A DNA stretch of 64,000 bases from Sphingobium sp. Its GTDB lineage: Bacteria; Pseudomonadota; Alphaproteobacteria; Sphingomonadales; Sphingomonadaceae. Within the stretch, counting starts at the first letter, position 1; every line of letters starts with the position of its first letter. The position numbers were made by a program, and so were the translations under genes. The notes under the pieces are model-generated. The model did not search any database and was not told where the DNA came from. It saw only the letters and a program-made list of their open reading frames with translations. Below, in pieces: positions 8,284 to 17,569 of this stretch. The stretch spans positions 1 through 64,000 of the forward strand of contig JAGRES010000022.1 of the NCBI GenBank assembly GCA_020446425.1, written 5' to 3'.

Positions 8284-9377
8284 GCCGTTTCTTTCAAGTC
8301 GTTTTCTCTGACATGCGGCATTTCTATCGTTACGATAAAGCCGCCGCCGGGTGTAGAACGCGTATCGAAGCTATGTCGTTCCCCAAAGGCTTGTGAAAGC
8401 CTGTCGCGGATGTTGACGAGCCCAACGCCTGTCGAGAGGTTCGGGCGGGCGGGGTCCTGATGCAATCCCGGGCCTGTGTCGGACACGATGATACGCACAT
8501 TTTCCCCGGCAGGCTGTGCTGAAACGCTTATTTCGGCACCTTCTTCCTTGGGCGTGACCGCATATTTGATGGCGTTTTCCACCAATGGCTGAAGCAGCAA
8601 AGAGGGCAGGTGGGCGTTGGCGACATCCGGATCAATGTCGAAGCTGGGGCGCAATCTTTCCTCGAAACGCATTTTCTCGATCTCGAGATAGAGTTTGAGG
8701 GTTTCGACTTCCTGGCTCAGCGGCACCATCGCCGTAGGCTCGTTAATGAGGGTATAGCGCAGGAATGAGGACAGGCGCGACAGCATGGCGTTGGCCCGGT
8801 CGGTCTGTTTCAGCAGCACCAGCGTGGAAATGCTGTTCAGGGTATTGAACAGGAAATGCGGATTGAGCTGATAGCGCAGCATCGCCAGCTGCGCGCTGGA
8901 TGCCTGGCTTTCCAGACGCTCCAGCTGGTCTGCCTGTTCCTCCACCGTCAGGTAGAAGTTGATCGCATAATAGAGCGCCGACCATGCGAACAGCAGTGTG
9001 ACCGTCAGATAATAGGCGCCAAGCAGCAATTGCAGGCTGGCGATGCCGCCGCCGCGATTCTGTGTCGTGAATACCCATGCGTCGATAAATGCGCCCATAC
9101 CGGCGGCCACCAGCACGACCAAAATTGACAAGGTCCAGGTGACGAACGGCCTTTGTTTCAGCAGGGCGCGGAATATCACCGCCATGATGAGCGTGAGCGA
9201 ATAGCCGGTGATGGTCGAAATCAGGACGGGAATCAGGAAGGAGAAGGGCTGACCATTGGCAAGGCCCGATATGCCGCGCAGAACGAAGGCGCCCGCCCAG
9301 CCGACGAGCTGAAGATTCCAGAAGGCGCGATTTTTGTCCTGGAAGAAGGGTTTGGCTTGAAACGGATTAACAGACAT
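8280..9377 (-). CDS. LytS/YehU-type membrane sensor histidine kinase
   Basis: A 365-residue kinase with four predicted membrane segments between residues 20 and 142, and a short coiled linker. The His_kinase domain (PF06580 type) has the phospho-acceptor in LRYQLNPHFLFNTLNSI (H174). A HATPase domain follows with the N-box LVENAIKYAV and G-boxes SDTGPGL and TGVGLVNIRDRL. There is no separate periplasmic sensor, so the membrane helices probably sense the signal. It is upstream of and overlaps the LytTR regulator; the two form an operon. Confidence 0.93.
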   Translation of the reverse strand: MSVNPFQAKPFFQDKNRAFWNLQLVGWAGAFVLRGISGLANGQPFSFLIPVLISTITGYSLTLIMAVIFRALLKQRPFVTWTLSILVVLVAAGMGAFIDAWVFTTQNRGGGIASLQLLLGAYYLTVTLLFAWSALYYAINFYLTVEEQADQLERLESQASSAQLAMLRYQLNPHFLFNTLNSISTLVLLKQTDRANAMLSRLSSFLRYTLINEPTAMVPLSQEVETLKLYLEIEKMRFEERLRPSFDIDPDVANAHLPSLLLQPLVENAIKYAVTPKEEGAEISVSAQPAGENVRIIVSDTGPGLHQDPARPNLSTGVGLVNIRDRLSQAFGERHSFDTRSTPGGGFIVTIEMPHVRENDLKETA

Positions 9378-9517
9378 AGGTTTCCAGTTCCGACGGGAAC
9401 CGTCTTATCGTGCAAAATCGCCGCTGCACAGCCCCATTGCTTGCGGCGCTACTCATTAGAGCGGAAAGCGGCCCGGTTTGCCGCCACTGCAAGGCCGCAA
9501 TCAACTTCCGGCTTTAA

Positions 9518-9545
9518 TTGAACCATTTAGAGTGCGAGTTACATT
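9518..9545 (+). promoter_or_regulatory. Candidate promoter of rsh
   Basis: TTGAAC (9518-9523) and TACATT (9540-9545) are separated by 16 bp, about 47 bp before the rsh ATG. They lie in the 214-bp gap shared with the divergent kinase gene. Pattern match only. Confidence 0.35.
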
Positions 9546-9591
9546 TTTTTGTTGCTTCGCAGCAGGCATAAGCCGCATCGTTTCTGACAAG

Positions 9592-11685
9592 ATGCTGCGC
9601 CAATATGAACTTGTGGAACGCGTAAAGCGATATGACGCCGATGCGGACGAGGCGATGATCAATCGCGCCTATGTCTTTTCGGTCCAGAAACATGGGTCGC
9701 AAAAGCGCGCGAGCGGAGACCCCTATTTCAGTCACCCGATCGAAGTGGCTGGAATTCTCACCGATTTCTATATGGACGACAAGACGATCGTCACTGCGCT
9801 GCTGCACGATACGATTGAGGACACGCTTGTTACCGCCGAGGAAATCGAGGAGCATTTCGGGCCCGAGATCGCGCGGCTGGTCGATGGCGTGACGAAATTG
9901 TCGACCATCGAAGCGCAGTCGGAAAATGAGCGTGCGGCGGAGAATCTGCGCAAGTTCCTGTTGGCCATGTCCGACGATATCCGTGTGCTGCTCGTCAAGC
10001 TGGCGGACCGGCTTCACAATATGCGCACGCTCCACTTCATTCCGAAGGAGGAAAAGCGCCGTCGCATCGCCCGCGAAACCATGGAAATATACGCGCCGCT
10101 GGCTGAACGCATCGGCATGTACGATTTCATGCGCGAGATGCAGATGCTGGCTTTCCAGCAACTGGACCCCGAGGCCTATGCCAGCATCACGCGGCGGCTC
10201 GACCAATTGAAGGAGGGCGGAGGCGACAAGGTGGCACGCATCGGGTCGGGCCTGCAGTTGCTGCTGGGCGGCGCGGGCCTGAAAGTCACCGTATCGGGGC
10301 GCGAAAAGCATCCTTATTCAATATGGCGCAAGATGCAGGAACGGCATATCAGCTTTGAGCAGCTGACCGACATCATGGCGTTCCGTATCATCACCGAAAG
10401 CGCCGACGATTGTTATCGCGCGCTGGGTATCATCCATGGCCGCCACAAGATGGTGCCGGGCAAATTCAAGGATTATATCTCCACGCCCAAGCGCAATGGC
10501 TACCGCTCATTGCATACCACGGTGATCCATGGCGAGAATGCGCGTATCGAAATCCAGATACGCAGCGCTGAAATGCATCGGGAGAATGAGTTCGGGCTCG
10601 CCGCGCACTGGGCCTATAAGCAGACTGGCCACGCACCGGACGGGCAGGCGGGCTGGCTGCGCGACCTGATCGAGATTCTCGACCAGAGCCATGATGCAGA
10701 GGAGTTGCTCGAAAATACGCGCCTGGCCATGTATCAGGACCGCATTTTCGCTTTCACCCCCAAGGGAGAGCTGATCCAGCTCCCCAAGGGCGCGACGCCG
10801 GTCGATTTTTCATACGCGATCCACACTAATCTTGGCGACCAGACGGTTGGTGCCAAAGTCAATGGCCGGGTCGTGCCGCTGCGCACCGTGCTGGAAAATG
10901 GCGATCAGGTCGAGATATTGAAGAGCGAAGGGCAAGAGCCGCAGCCCGGGTGGCTCACCTTCGCCATCACTGCCAAGGCGCGTGCCGCCATTCGCCGTTA
11001 TATCCGCCACAAACAGCGTGACGAGACGATCGCACTGGGCGAAAACCTGTTCGAAGAGATCGTGGAACGCCTGCCGGTCGAAATTGGCGAAAAGGCGATA
11101 AAGGCCGCGCTCAAGCGGCTTAAGATGGAAGACAGACCGGCACTGATGATCGCGATAGCGACGCATCGCGTGACCGATGCCGAGGTGATGGAGGCGCTTA
11201 TCCCCGGTTCCTCGACCGGAGAGGGGGCCGAAGCGCTGATCCCGCAGCAGAACAACCCGGTCTCCATTCGCGGACTGACGCCCGGTATAGCGTTTCACCT
11301 TGGCGAATGCTGTCACCCGGTGCCGGGGGACCGTATTGTCGGGATTCGCCAGACCGGTGAGCCAATCGAGGTTCATACCATTGACTGTCTCGCACTCGAA
11401 AGCGGGCAGGATGCGGATTGGGTAGACCTCGCCTGGGATGCGAAATCCAAGGGGGGGACCGCGCGGCTTCAGGTGGTCGTGAAGAACCAGCCTGGATCGC
11501 TGGCGTCGGTGGCCAATATATTCGGCGTGAACAAGGCGAATATCCTCAACCTGCAACTGGTCAATCGCGAGGGGCCGTTCCACACGGACATGATTGATCT
11601 GGAGGTTGCTGATGCTCAGCATCTGATGCGCATCGTTTCGGCCTTGCGGGCGCTCGATTGCGTAGCGCAGGCGGACCGTGTCTAG
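9592..11685 (+). CDS. rsh: Bifunctional (p)ppGpp synthetase/hydrolase (RelA/SpoT homologue)
   Basis: Makes and degrades the alarmone (p)ppGpp in the stringent response. The 697-residue product has an N-terminal HD hydrolase domain with HDTIEDT (72-78) and the LVKLADRLHNMRTL helix. The synthetase domain contains GRHKMVPGKFKDYIS (about 283) followed by NGYRSLHTT. A TGS domain lies near 380-440, and a C-terminal ACT domain near 620-697 (VVKNQPGSLASVANIF). An intact HD motif argues for both activities, as usual for the single Rsh of alphaproteobacteria. The frame opens at 9478, but the family start is ATG 9592. The stop overlaps the next gene by 8 bp. Confidence 0.95.
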   Translation: MLRQYELVERVKRYDADADEAMINRAYVFSVQKHGSQKRASGDPYFSHPIEVAGILTDFYMDDKTIVTALLHDTIEDTLVTAEEIEEHFGPEIARLVDGVTKLSTIEAQSENERAAENLRKFLLAMSDDIRVLLVKLADRLHNMRTLHFIPKEEKRRRIARETMEIYAPLAERIGMYDFMREMQMLAFQQLDPEAYASITRRLDQLKEGGGDKVARIGSGLQLLLGGAGLKVTVSGREKHPYSIWRKMQERHISFEQLTDIMAFRIITESADDCYRALGIIHGRHKMVPGKFKDYISTPKRNGYRSLHTTVIHGENARIEIQIRSAEMHRENEFGLAAHWAYKQTGHAPDGQAGWLRDLIEILDQSHDAEELLENTRLAMYQDRIFAFTPKGELIQLPKGATPVDFSYAIHTNLGDQTVGAKVNGRVVPLRTVLENGDQVEILKSEGQEPQPGWLTFAITAKARAAIRRYIRHKQRDETIALGENLFEEIVERLPVEIGEKAIKAALKRLKMEDRPALMIAIATHRVTDAEVMEALIPGSSTGEGAEALIPQQNNPVSIRGLTPGIAFHLGECCHPVPGDRIVGIRQTGEPIEVHTIDCLALESGQDADWVDLAWDAKSKGGTARLQVVVKNQPGSLASVANIFGVNKANILNLQLVNREGPFHTDMIDLEVADAQHLMRIVSALRALDCVAQADRV

Positions 11686-12151
11686 CCAAAGTCTGGATGA
11701 GCAGCTGTTTTCCGCAGTTCAATCGCTGCTGAAGGCACCGTTGCCCGTTTGCGATGAAAGCCTCGATAGCATGGCGGGTGTGAAGGGCGCCTATGCGCTT
11801 GCAATCCAGCTCGACAGCGAGGTCCCCGTTCGATTGGGCGGAAAGAGCCATGTCATTGCGCCCGGTCAGTATATCTACGCGGGCAGCGCCAAAGGGCCGG
11901 GCGGCATAGGCGCGCGTGTCCGCCGCCATTTGAGGCGGGACAAGCGCCTGCATTGGCACGTAGACAGTCTCACCATGGCTGCCAGCCGTATCGACGCGTT
12001 CGCGCTCCCTGGCCAGACGGAATGCAGCATTGTGGAGCGCCTTGGTGGCACCCCTCTCCTCCAGCATGCGATCGCCGGATTTGGCAGCAGCGATTGCGCC
12101 AAATGCCCATCGCATCTTCTGAAATTCGATCCGACGCCTCGCGGCGGATAA
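11678..12151 (+). CDS. DUF123 (GIY-YIG-related) protein
   Basis: A 157-residue protein of the DUF123 family, which shares the GIY-YIG nuclease fold. Recognisable segments are GAYALAIQL, PGQYIYAGSAKGPGGIGARVRRH (about residues 66-88) and HWHVDSL, plus a C-terminal Cys pair CAKCPSHL. The start is GTG at 11678, overlapping the rsh stop, so translation is probably coupled. Function in bacteria is not established; a nuclease role is inference from the fold. Confidence 0.85.
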   Translation: MSSQSLDEQLFSAVQSLLKAPLPVCDESLDSMAGVKGAYALAIQLDSEVPVRLGGKSHVIAPGQYIYAGSAKGPGGIGARVRRHLRRDKRLHWHVDSLTMAASRIDAFALPGQTECSIVERLGGTPLLQHAIAGFGSSDCAKCPSHLLKFDPTPRGG

Positions 12152-12154
12152 CGC

Positions 12155-12880
12155 TCAGAAATTATCTTTCGCGGTTCTCAGCCGCGCCAGATCATCGACA
12201 TCCTTCGCGCGCATGAAGGGGTTGGTTGCGCGCTCCAGTGCAATCGTTGTTGGTACGGTCGGTTCGCCCCGCGCGCGCATCGCCTCGACATTGGCGGTGC
12301 GGTGGATGAGCTCGCGATTGTCCGGGTCGACATGCAACGCGAATTTGGCGTTGGAGAGTGTATATTCATGCGCGCAATAGACTTTGGTTTCACCATCCAG
12401 CCTGGCCAGCCGCTGCATATTGGCGAACATCTGCGCCGCTGTGCCCTCGAACAGACGGCCGCAGCCCATGGCGAACAGCGTATCGCCAACGAAGACGATG
12501 CCTGCGCTGGGCAGATAATAGGCGATATGTCCGGCGGTGTGGGCCGGCACATCCCAGACTTCGGCGCGCAGACCGCCGATCATCGCCATGTCGCCTTCCT
12601 TGACCGTTACATCCAGCGTGTCGATCTTTGTGGCCTCTGCTGCCGGGCCAGTAACGGTGCAGCCGGTCGCGGCCTTGATCTCGGCATTGCCGCCAATATG
12701 ATCGGGGTGCCAGTGCGTGTTCCAGATCTGGGTGATCTTCCATCCGCGTTCGGCCGCCGCCGCCAGCACGGGTTCGGCGACGGCGGGGTCGATCACGACT
12801 GTCTCACCGGCGACCTTGTCATGCATCAGCCAGACATAATTGTCGTTCAGCACCGGTACGCCAACAACCTGAAGGCTCAT
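12155..12880 (-). CDS. gloB: Hydroxyacylglutathione hydrolase (glyoxalase II)
   Basis: Hydrolyses S-lactoylglutathione to lactate and glutathione, the second step of methylglyoxal detoxification. It is a metallo-beta-lactamase-fold enzyme with THWHPDHIGG carrying the binuclear metal site, VGDTLFAMGCGRLFEGT and the C-terminal HEYTLSNAKFA. At about 241 residues it is slightly shorter than E. coli GloB but of normal family build. The start chosen is the ATG at 12880, which sits in TGATG over the gloA stop with GGGAGA 6 bp upstream. An ATG at 12886 is possible. It follows gloA directly. Confidence 0.92.
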   Translation of the reverse strand: MSLQVVGVPVLNDNYVWLMHDKVAGETVVIDPAVAEPVLAAAAERGWKITQIWNTHWHPDHIGGNAEIKAATGCTVTGPAAEATKIDTLDVTVKEGDMAMIGGLRAEVWDVPAHTAGHIAYYLPSAGIVFVGDTLFAMGCGRLFEGTAAQMFANMQRLARLDGETKVYCAHEYTLSNAKFALHVDPDNRELIHRTANVEAMRARGEPTVPTTIALERATNPFMRAKDVDDLARLRTAKDNF

Positions 12881-13314
12881 CACCATTCTCCCACATTGGG
12901 CATGGATGCCCAGGGTTCCTGCGGGGGCAAGTGTCCATCCTGCAGCAGTTCCACGGATATACCGTCGGGGGAACGCACGAAAGCCATATGCCCGTCGCGT
13001 GGCGGCCTGTTAATAGTAACGCCTGCATCCATCAGCCGCTGACAGGTTTCATATATATTCTCGACACGATAAGCGAGGTGACCAAAATTGCGCCCGCCCA
13101 TATAGCTTTCAGGCGGTGATCCATCCACAGGCGGCCAGTTATAGGTCAGCTCTACCTGAGCGTCCTCGTCTCCCTCTGCTGCCAAAAAAATCAGGGTGAA
13201 GCGGCCCTGGTCGCTGTCGAACCGGCGAACCTCATGTAAGCCGATCAGACCAAAAAAATCGATGGTGGCATCCGGATCACTCACCCGGATCATGGTGTGC
13301 AGATATTTGGTCAT
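12880..13314 (-). CDS. gloA: Lactoylglutathione lyase (glyoxalase I)
   Basis: Converts the hemithioacetal of methylglyoxal and glutathione to S-lactoylglutathione. A 144-residue VOC-fold protein beginning with HTMIRVSD (first metal His), then ELTYNW (metal Glu), [11 protein letters not shown] (second metal His) and [11 protein letters not shown] (last Glu). Length is typical. It overlaps gloB by a few bases, so both glyoxalase steps are made together, and it lies 24 bp after the aldehyde dehydrogenase gene on the same strand. Confidence 0.93.
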   Translation of the reverse strand: MTKYLHTMIRVSDPDATIDFFGLIGLHEVRRFDSDQGRFTLIFLAAEGDEDAQVELTYNWPPVDGSPPESYMGGRNFGHLAYRVENIYETCQRLMDAGVTINRPPRDGHMAFVRSPDGISVELLQDGHLPPQEPWASMPNVGEW

Positions 13315-13338
13315 GTGGCTATCTCATGAAACGGAGCA

Positions 13339-14847
13339 TTACAGCTTGATAAACACGGTTTTCAGTTCGGTATAAGCTTCAACGCCTTCCCGTCCTTTTT
13401 CGCGCCCTATACCTGACTGTTTGTACCCGCCAAAAGGCAAAGCGGCGTCGAGGGAGGAATGGCAATTTCCCCATATGGTGCCGGACTTTATCTCGCCAGC
13501 GAGCTTATGCATGGCGCTGACATCCTTGGTCCATATGCTGGCGCCCAAGCCGTAGCTGGTATCGTTGGCGGCCCTGGCGACTTCGTCCAGATCGTCAAAT
13601 CGTTGTGCAACGACCACGGGGCCGAAAATTTCCTCTTTCACCACGCTCATTTCCGGCTTCACATTCACCAATATGGTCGGATTGACATAATAGCCCCCGT
13701 TGGTGGCTGGGGCATCTCCGCCAATTGCGGCGGACGCGCCGGCTTTTTGTCCGGCGTCTATATAGCCCATCACCCGGTCCATCTGCTCACGCGATACCAG
13801 TGGCCCCATACGCGCGCCGGGTTCCAGCGAAGGGCGCGGTTGCCATGATGTCGCGGCCTGTTCCATATTTTCCAGCAGGCTGTCGAATATCGAGCGATGC
13901 GCATATAGCCGCGATCCGGCGATACAGACCTGGCCGCTGTTATAGAATATGGCCGAGGTCGCACCCTTGGCGGCGGTGGCCAAATCCATGTCGGGCAATA
14001 TGATAACCGGCGATTTGCCGCCCAGCTCCAGCGTTACGCGCTTCATGGTATCGGTTGCCGCGCGGTTGATAATTTTGCCGACCTCGGTCGAACCGGTGAA
14101 TCCGACCTTGTCGACATCGGGATGGCTGACCAGCCGTGCGCCCGCCGTGTGGCCGTTGCCGGTAATGATGTTGATCGTTCCAGCCGGGAATCCGGCTTCG
14201 GCGACCAGGTCTGCCAGACGCAATGCCGTCAGCGACGTCTGCTCCGCAGGCTTCAGGATAAGTGTGCAGCCAGCCGCCAGAGCCGCAGAGATTTTCTGCG
14301 TCGCCATCAGCAGCGGGAAATTCCACGGCACGATCTGTGCGGCAACGCCAATCGGTTCGCGCCGGGTGAAACTGTGCATCGCCCCGCGCGGTTGCGCCAT
14401 GGGCTCTATCGTCTCGCCGCTCAGTTTTGTCGCCCATCCGGCGGTATAGCGCATATTGGAAATGGAACCGGGTATATCCGACACCGCGGCAACATCTTTC
14501 GGTTTACCGTTGTCGATGGCTTCGAGTTCGGCGAACTCGTCGGCATATTTTTCAATCAGGTCGGCCAGCCTGTGGATCGTGCGCTCGCGCTGTATGGGTG
14601 GCAAGTCGCTCCAGCGACCGTCGTCGAATGCCGTGCGTGCTGCTGCGACAGCGCGGTCGACTTCGGCGTCGGTGGCATCGGCGATTTCCGCAATGAAACG
14701 CCCGGTTGACGGGTCCTCGACAGGGAGTGTGGGGCCTTGAGCCTCTATCCATTCATTATTGATGAACAGCATAGGCTTGCGGGCCAGGAATTTCTGCGCC
14801 GTTTCGGAATAAGCGGGTTGCTGAAAGCTGGTGGCGGGGTGATCCAT
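13339..14847 (-). CDS. NAD(P)-dependent aldehyde dehydrogenase
   Basis: A 502-residue member of the ALDH superfamily oxidising an aldehyde to its acid. It shows the Rossmann-fold segment IVPWNFPLLMATQK, LKPAEQTSL, FTGSTEVGK, the catalytic Glu in LELGGKSP and the catalytic Cys in SGQVCIAGSR (about C308). PFGGYKQSGIGRE lies near the C-terminus. The sequence is closest in style to phenylacetaldehyde/betaine-aldehyde-type ALDHs, but the substrate cannot be read off. Its place directly before gloA and gloB suggests an operon for reactive aldehydes; that is inference. Confidence 0.92.
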   Translation of the reverse strand: MDHPATSFQQPAYSETAQKFLARKPMLFINNEWIEAQGPTLPVEDPSTGRFIAEIADATDAEVDRAVAAARTAFDDGRWSDLPPIQRERTIHRLADLIEKYADEFAELEAIDNGKPKDVAAVSDIPGSISNMRYTAGWATKLSGETIEPMAQPRGAMHSFTRREPIGVAAQIVPWNFPLLMATQKISAALAAGCTLILKPAEQTSLTALRLADLVAEAGFPAGTINIITGNGHTAGARLVSHPDVDKVGFTGSTEVGKIINRAATDTMKRVTLELGGKSPVIILPDMDLATAAKGATSAIFYNSGQVCIAGSRLYAHRSIFDSLLENMEQAATSWQPRPSLEPGARMGPLVSREQMDRVMGYIDAGQKAGASAAIGGDAPATNGGYYVNPTILVNVKPEMSVVKEEIFGPVVVAQRFDDLDEVARAANDTSYGLGASIWTKDVSAMHKLAGEIKSGTIWGNCHSSLDAALPFGGYKQSGIGREKGREGVEAYTELKTVFIKL

Positions 14848-14941
14848 TGCATATCCTCAGACTCGTTTATACCAGTCTAGGGCCTGCGCCCCATGGAGTG
14901 CAATGGCGGATCGTTAGCCGGTGGCTTTAATAAGCGGGGTG

Positions 14942-16624
14942 TCAGCGCCCCTGGTTGCGCCAGCGCGTGATGGTGCGGCCCAATATGTCGTCCTCGCCGC
15001 CGCTTTCCTGCCACAGGGCGGCAAAGCTCGGGTCGCTCGATGCCGGGCGGCGCTTTTCTTCCAGATTGTCGAGTGCGACGCGGATCGGAATGGCGACACC
15101 TTCGCCGGAGATGATGCACTCACGGTTGCGCAGGGCCGGAATGGAGTCGAGAAAGCCTTTCGCACCTTCGGGCATCGCCGCGCGCACGAACGCCTGGTCG
15201 CGATCATTGTTGAGACGCAGGGAGATGATGGTGCCGCACTGCGAGAGCACGCCTTCGGCCAGATCGGACGGACGCTGTGTGATCAGGCCCAGCGATACGC
15301 CGTATTTACGGCCTTCCTTGGCGATACGCTCCAGAATTTTGCGCACCGACTGTCCGCCGCCGGTTGTGGTCGCCGGTATGTAGCGGTGGGCTTCTTCACA
15401 AACGAGCAGGATGGGCCGCTGGGGTTCCTGGCGTGCCCATATCGCATAGTCGAACACTAGGCGCGACAGCACGGAGACGACCACCGATGTGATTTCCGAC
15501 GGCATGGCCGACGTATCGATGATCGAAATCGGTTTGCCGTTGGCGGGCAGGCGAAAAATCTTGGCAAGAAAGTCCTGCATCGTATCCGCCACCAGCATGC
15601 CCGAGAACATGAAGCTGTAGCGCGGGTCGGCCTTGATCTCGTCGATCCGGGTCTTGAGGCGCATATAGGGCAGCGAATTGGTGCCCTTGTCCAGCTTGCC
15701 CATCTCATTGGCGATGATGGTGGTGAGGTCGGACAGCAGATAGGGTACCGGCGAATCCACAGTCAGGCGCGCCATGCCCTCGGCCATGCGGTTGCGCGCG
15801 CGCGCGGCAAGCAGGCATTTGGCCAGGATATCGCTGTCCTGGGTATGGTCGGACCCCTTGGAGGTGACGAATACCTCGCAATGTTCTTCGAAATTCATCA
15901 GCCAATAGGGCAGGGCCAGGTTGTTGACGTCGTAAATGGCGCCATTTTCCTGAAACGCGGCAGCATATTCGCCGTGCGGATCGACCATCACGATATGCCC
16001 CTTGGGCGACACCTCGCATATCCGGTGCAGGATCAGGGCAGCGGACGTCGATTTACCCGTACCGGTCGATCCCAGCAGAGCAAAGTGCTTGCCCAACAGC
16101 GCGTCGATATAGAGCGCGGCGCGCGTGCTGGTGGTCGGATAAACGGTGCCGATCTGGACATGCGGGCGTTCGTTCGCCGCGTAGATCTGGTCCATATCGT
16201 CGCTGGAAACGGGATAGATCTGAGTGCCCGGCGTGGGATAACAGGTGACGCCGCGGCGGAAATTCACGATCTGGCCGGTGCCGAACTCTTCATTGCCTTC
16301 ACCGAGAAAGTCGATTTCGGCGACGACACGCGTGGCGTCGCGGCGATCGAGCACCATGGTGCGGATACTCGCCAGCACCCACAGCGACCCCAGCTTCATC
16401 TTGACCTGGCTGCCGACCTGGCCGGTCATGGCGATGCACGGGTCGCTATGACGGCTGAGATTGTCTATGGCTTCGAGCTGGATCAGGACCTGAGAGCTGC
16501 CCCCGGCAATCTGGAAAACGACACCGATGGCTTCGGGTGTAGGTGCCGGCTGACGAGGCTGCGGAGCGGCCTCTGTCATCTTTTGCGCGGAGGCAAAAGA
16601 AAATGAACCGGTCATATCATTCAT
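14942..16624 (-). CDS. HerA/DUF87-type ATP-binding protein
   Basis: A 560-residue HerA-like ATPase (FtsK-HerA superfamily). An N-terminal HAS-barrel-like region is followed by Walker A GSTGTGKST (about residue 184), the segment IVMVDPHGEYAAAF, Walker B ILLVCEEAHRYIP and the sensor-like LGLITQRPSDLAEGVLSQC. Archaeal HerA partners with the nuclease NurA in end resection, but no NurA-like gene is adjacent here. This stand-alone bacterial form is common in alphaproteobacteria and its role is not settled. The frame opens with GTG at 16654; ATG at 16624 or 16615 is a more usual start. Confidence 0.85.
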   Translation of the reverse strand: MNDMTGSFSFASAQKMTEAAPQPRQPAPTPEAIGVVFQIAGGSSQVLIQLEAIDNLSRHSDPCIAMTGQVGSQVKMKLGSLWVLASIRTMVLDRRDATRVVAEIDFLGEGNEEFGTGQIVNFRRGVTCYPTPGTQIYPVSSDDMDQIYAANERPHVQIGTVYPTTSTRAALYIDALLGKHFALLGSTGTGKSTSAALILHRICEVSPKGHIVMVDPHGEYAAAFQENGAIYDVNNLALPYWLMNFEEHCEVFVTSKGSDHTQDSDILAKCLLAARARNRMAEGMARLTVDSPVPYLLSDLTTIIANEMGKLDKGTNSLPYMRLKTRIDEIKADPRYSFMFSGMLVADTMQDFLAKIFRLPANGKPISIIDTSAMPSEITSVVVSVLSRLVFDYAIWARQEPQRPILLVCEEAHRYIPATTTGGGQSVRKILERIAKEGRKYGVSLGLITQRPSDLAEGVLSQCGTIISLRLNNDRDQAFVRAAMPEGAKGFLDSIPALRNRECIISGEGVAIPIRVALDNLEEKRRPASSDPSFAALWQESGGEDDILGRTITRWRNQGR

Positions 16625-16801
16625 ATCAAGCCCGCTTCCCAATCCCACTGTCACGGATATCGACGAAAGCCAATTTATAAGGGAGCAAGGTAAAGAAGAG
16701 TTTTAGACGATGTAAAATAATGAATATTGGTGCGCATCAGACGGATTTTGGAAAAAAAGACCGTGAGATCAATAGTATCTAACGTTAACAATATTTGTAT
16801 T

Positions 16802-17569
16802 TTATACGCGTCGTCCGATCCAGCCCGCCAGAAGGCCCATGGCGACCGAAATAATTGTCGCTGACAGGCCATATAATATGGCCCAGTTTTCGGCGGCATT
16901 GGCGATAAATCGCTCAAAGCCCGACTTGCGGACCTCAATATCGCGGATGGCGGCGGCCACCACACGTCCATCCTGAATCAGGAACGTTTCCGCCGTATAA
17001 TCGCCAACTACGGCACGTGATGAAAGGGGCAGGCGCGCGCGATAGAGCACGCCGTCGGTAATCTCCACATTGCCGACGCGCTGCACGAACAGGCCGTTGC
17101 GCTGTTGCAGGTCGACCAGACCGTCCTCGAAGCGGGCGATTTCCGCCGCATCGTCGAAAGCGGTTGGGGACAACTGGATATTGTCGATGCTCAGCTCATA
17201 AATGGCTGCCGTGCGTTCGTCTGCAATCTTCTTGATCGGGCGGGAGCTGGCGATTGCATAAAAGCTGGGCGCAGACTGAAACTGCATACTGTCGGCATTG
17301 ACCCATATGCCGGCGATCTTTTCCTTCTCGCGCATGATGATCGGGCGTTCAGGTCCCTTGAGGACGACGACGATATCGGCGGGGTCCTTGGGTGGTTTGC
17401 CATCGGGGTAGACGATCGCTCCGAACAGTAGCAGCTCCGCGCCCTTGAAGCTGTATTGGATGTCGATCTGCCTTTGTGACACATCGGGTACCAGGCGTGG
17501 CTCTGCGGCAGCGCCCAGCAGGAGCGGCAGGCATGAAGCCGCCAGCGCCGTGAGGAGCAGCCGCTTCAC
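16802..17569 (-). CDS. TIGR02186 family membrane-anchored protein
   Basis: A 255-residue protein with a signal peptide (1-22), a periplasmic beta-rich body and one C-terminal membrane segment (about 232-250, ending in GRRV). Segments such as LLLFGAIVYPDG, DIVVVLKGPERP and GIWVNADSMQF place it in TIGR02186, a conserved family of unknown function. It starts immediately after the stop of the TauE/SafE-type transporter. This pairing recurs in alphaproteobacteria and suggests a periplasmic partner of the transporter (inference). Confidence 0.85.
   Translation of the reverse strand: MKRLLLTALAASCLPLLLGAAAEPRLVPDVSQRQIDIQYSFKGAELLLFGAIVYPDGKPPKDPADIVVVLKGPERPIIMREKEKIAGIWVNADSMQFQSAPSFYAIASSRPIKKIADERTAAIYELSIDNIQLSPTAFDDAAEIARFEDGLVDLQQRNGLFVQRVGNVEITDGVLYRARLPLSSRAVVGDYTAETFLIQDGRVVAAAIRDIEVRKSGFERFIANAAENWAILYGLSATIISVAMGLLAGWIGRRV

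Noticed and set aside
14942..16624. HerA ATPase as part of a HerA-based defence system
   Set aside because: No SIR2, NurA-like or DUF4297 partner is adjacent; the neighbours are an aldehyde dehydrogenase and a TIGR02186 gene.
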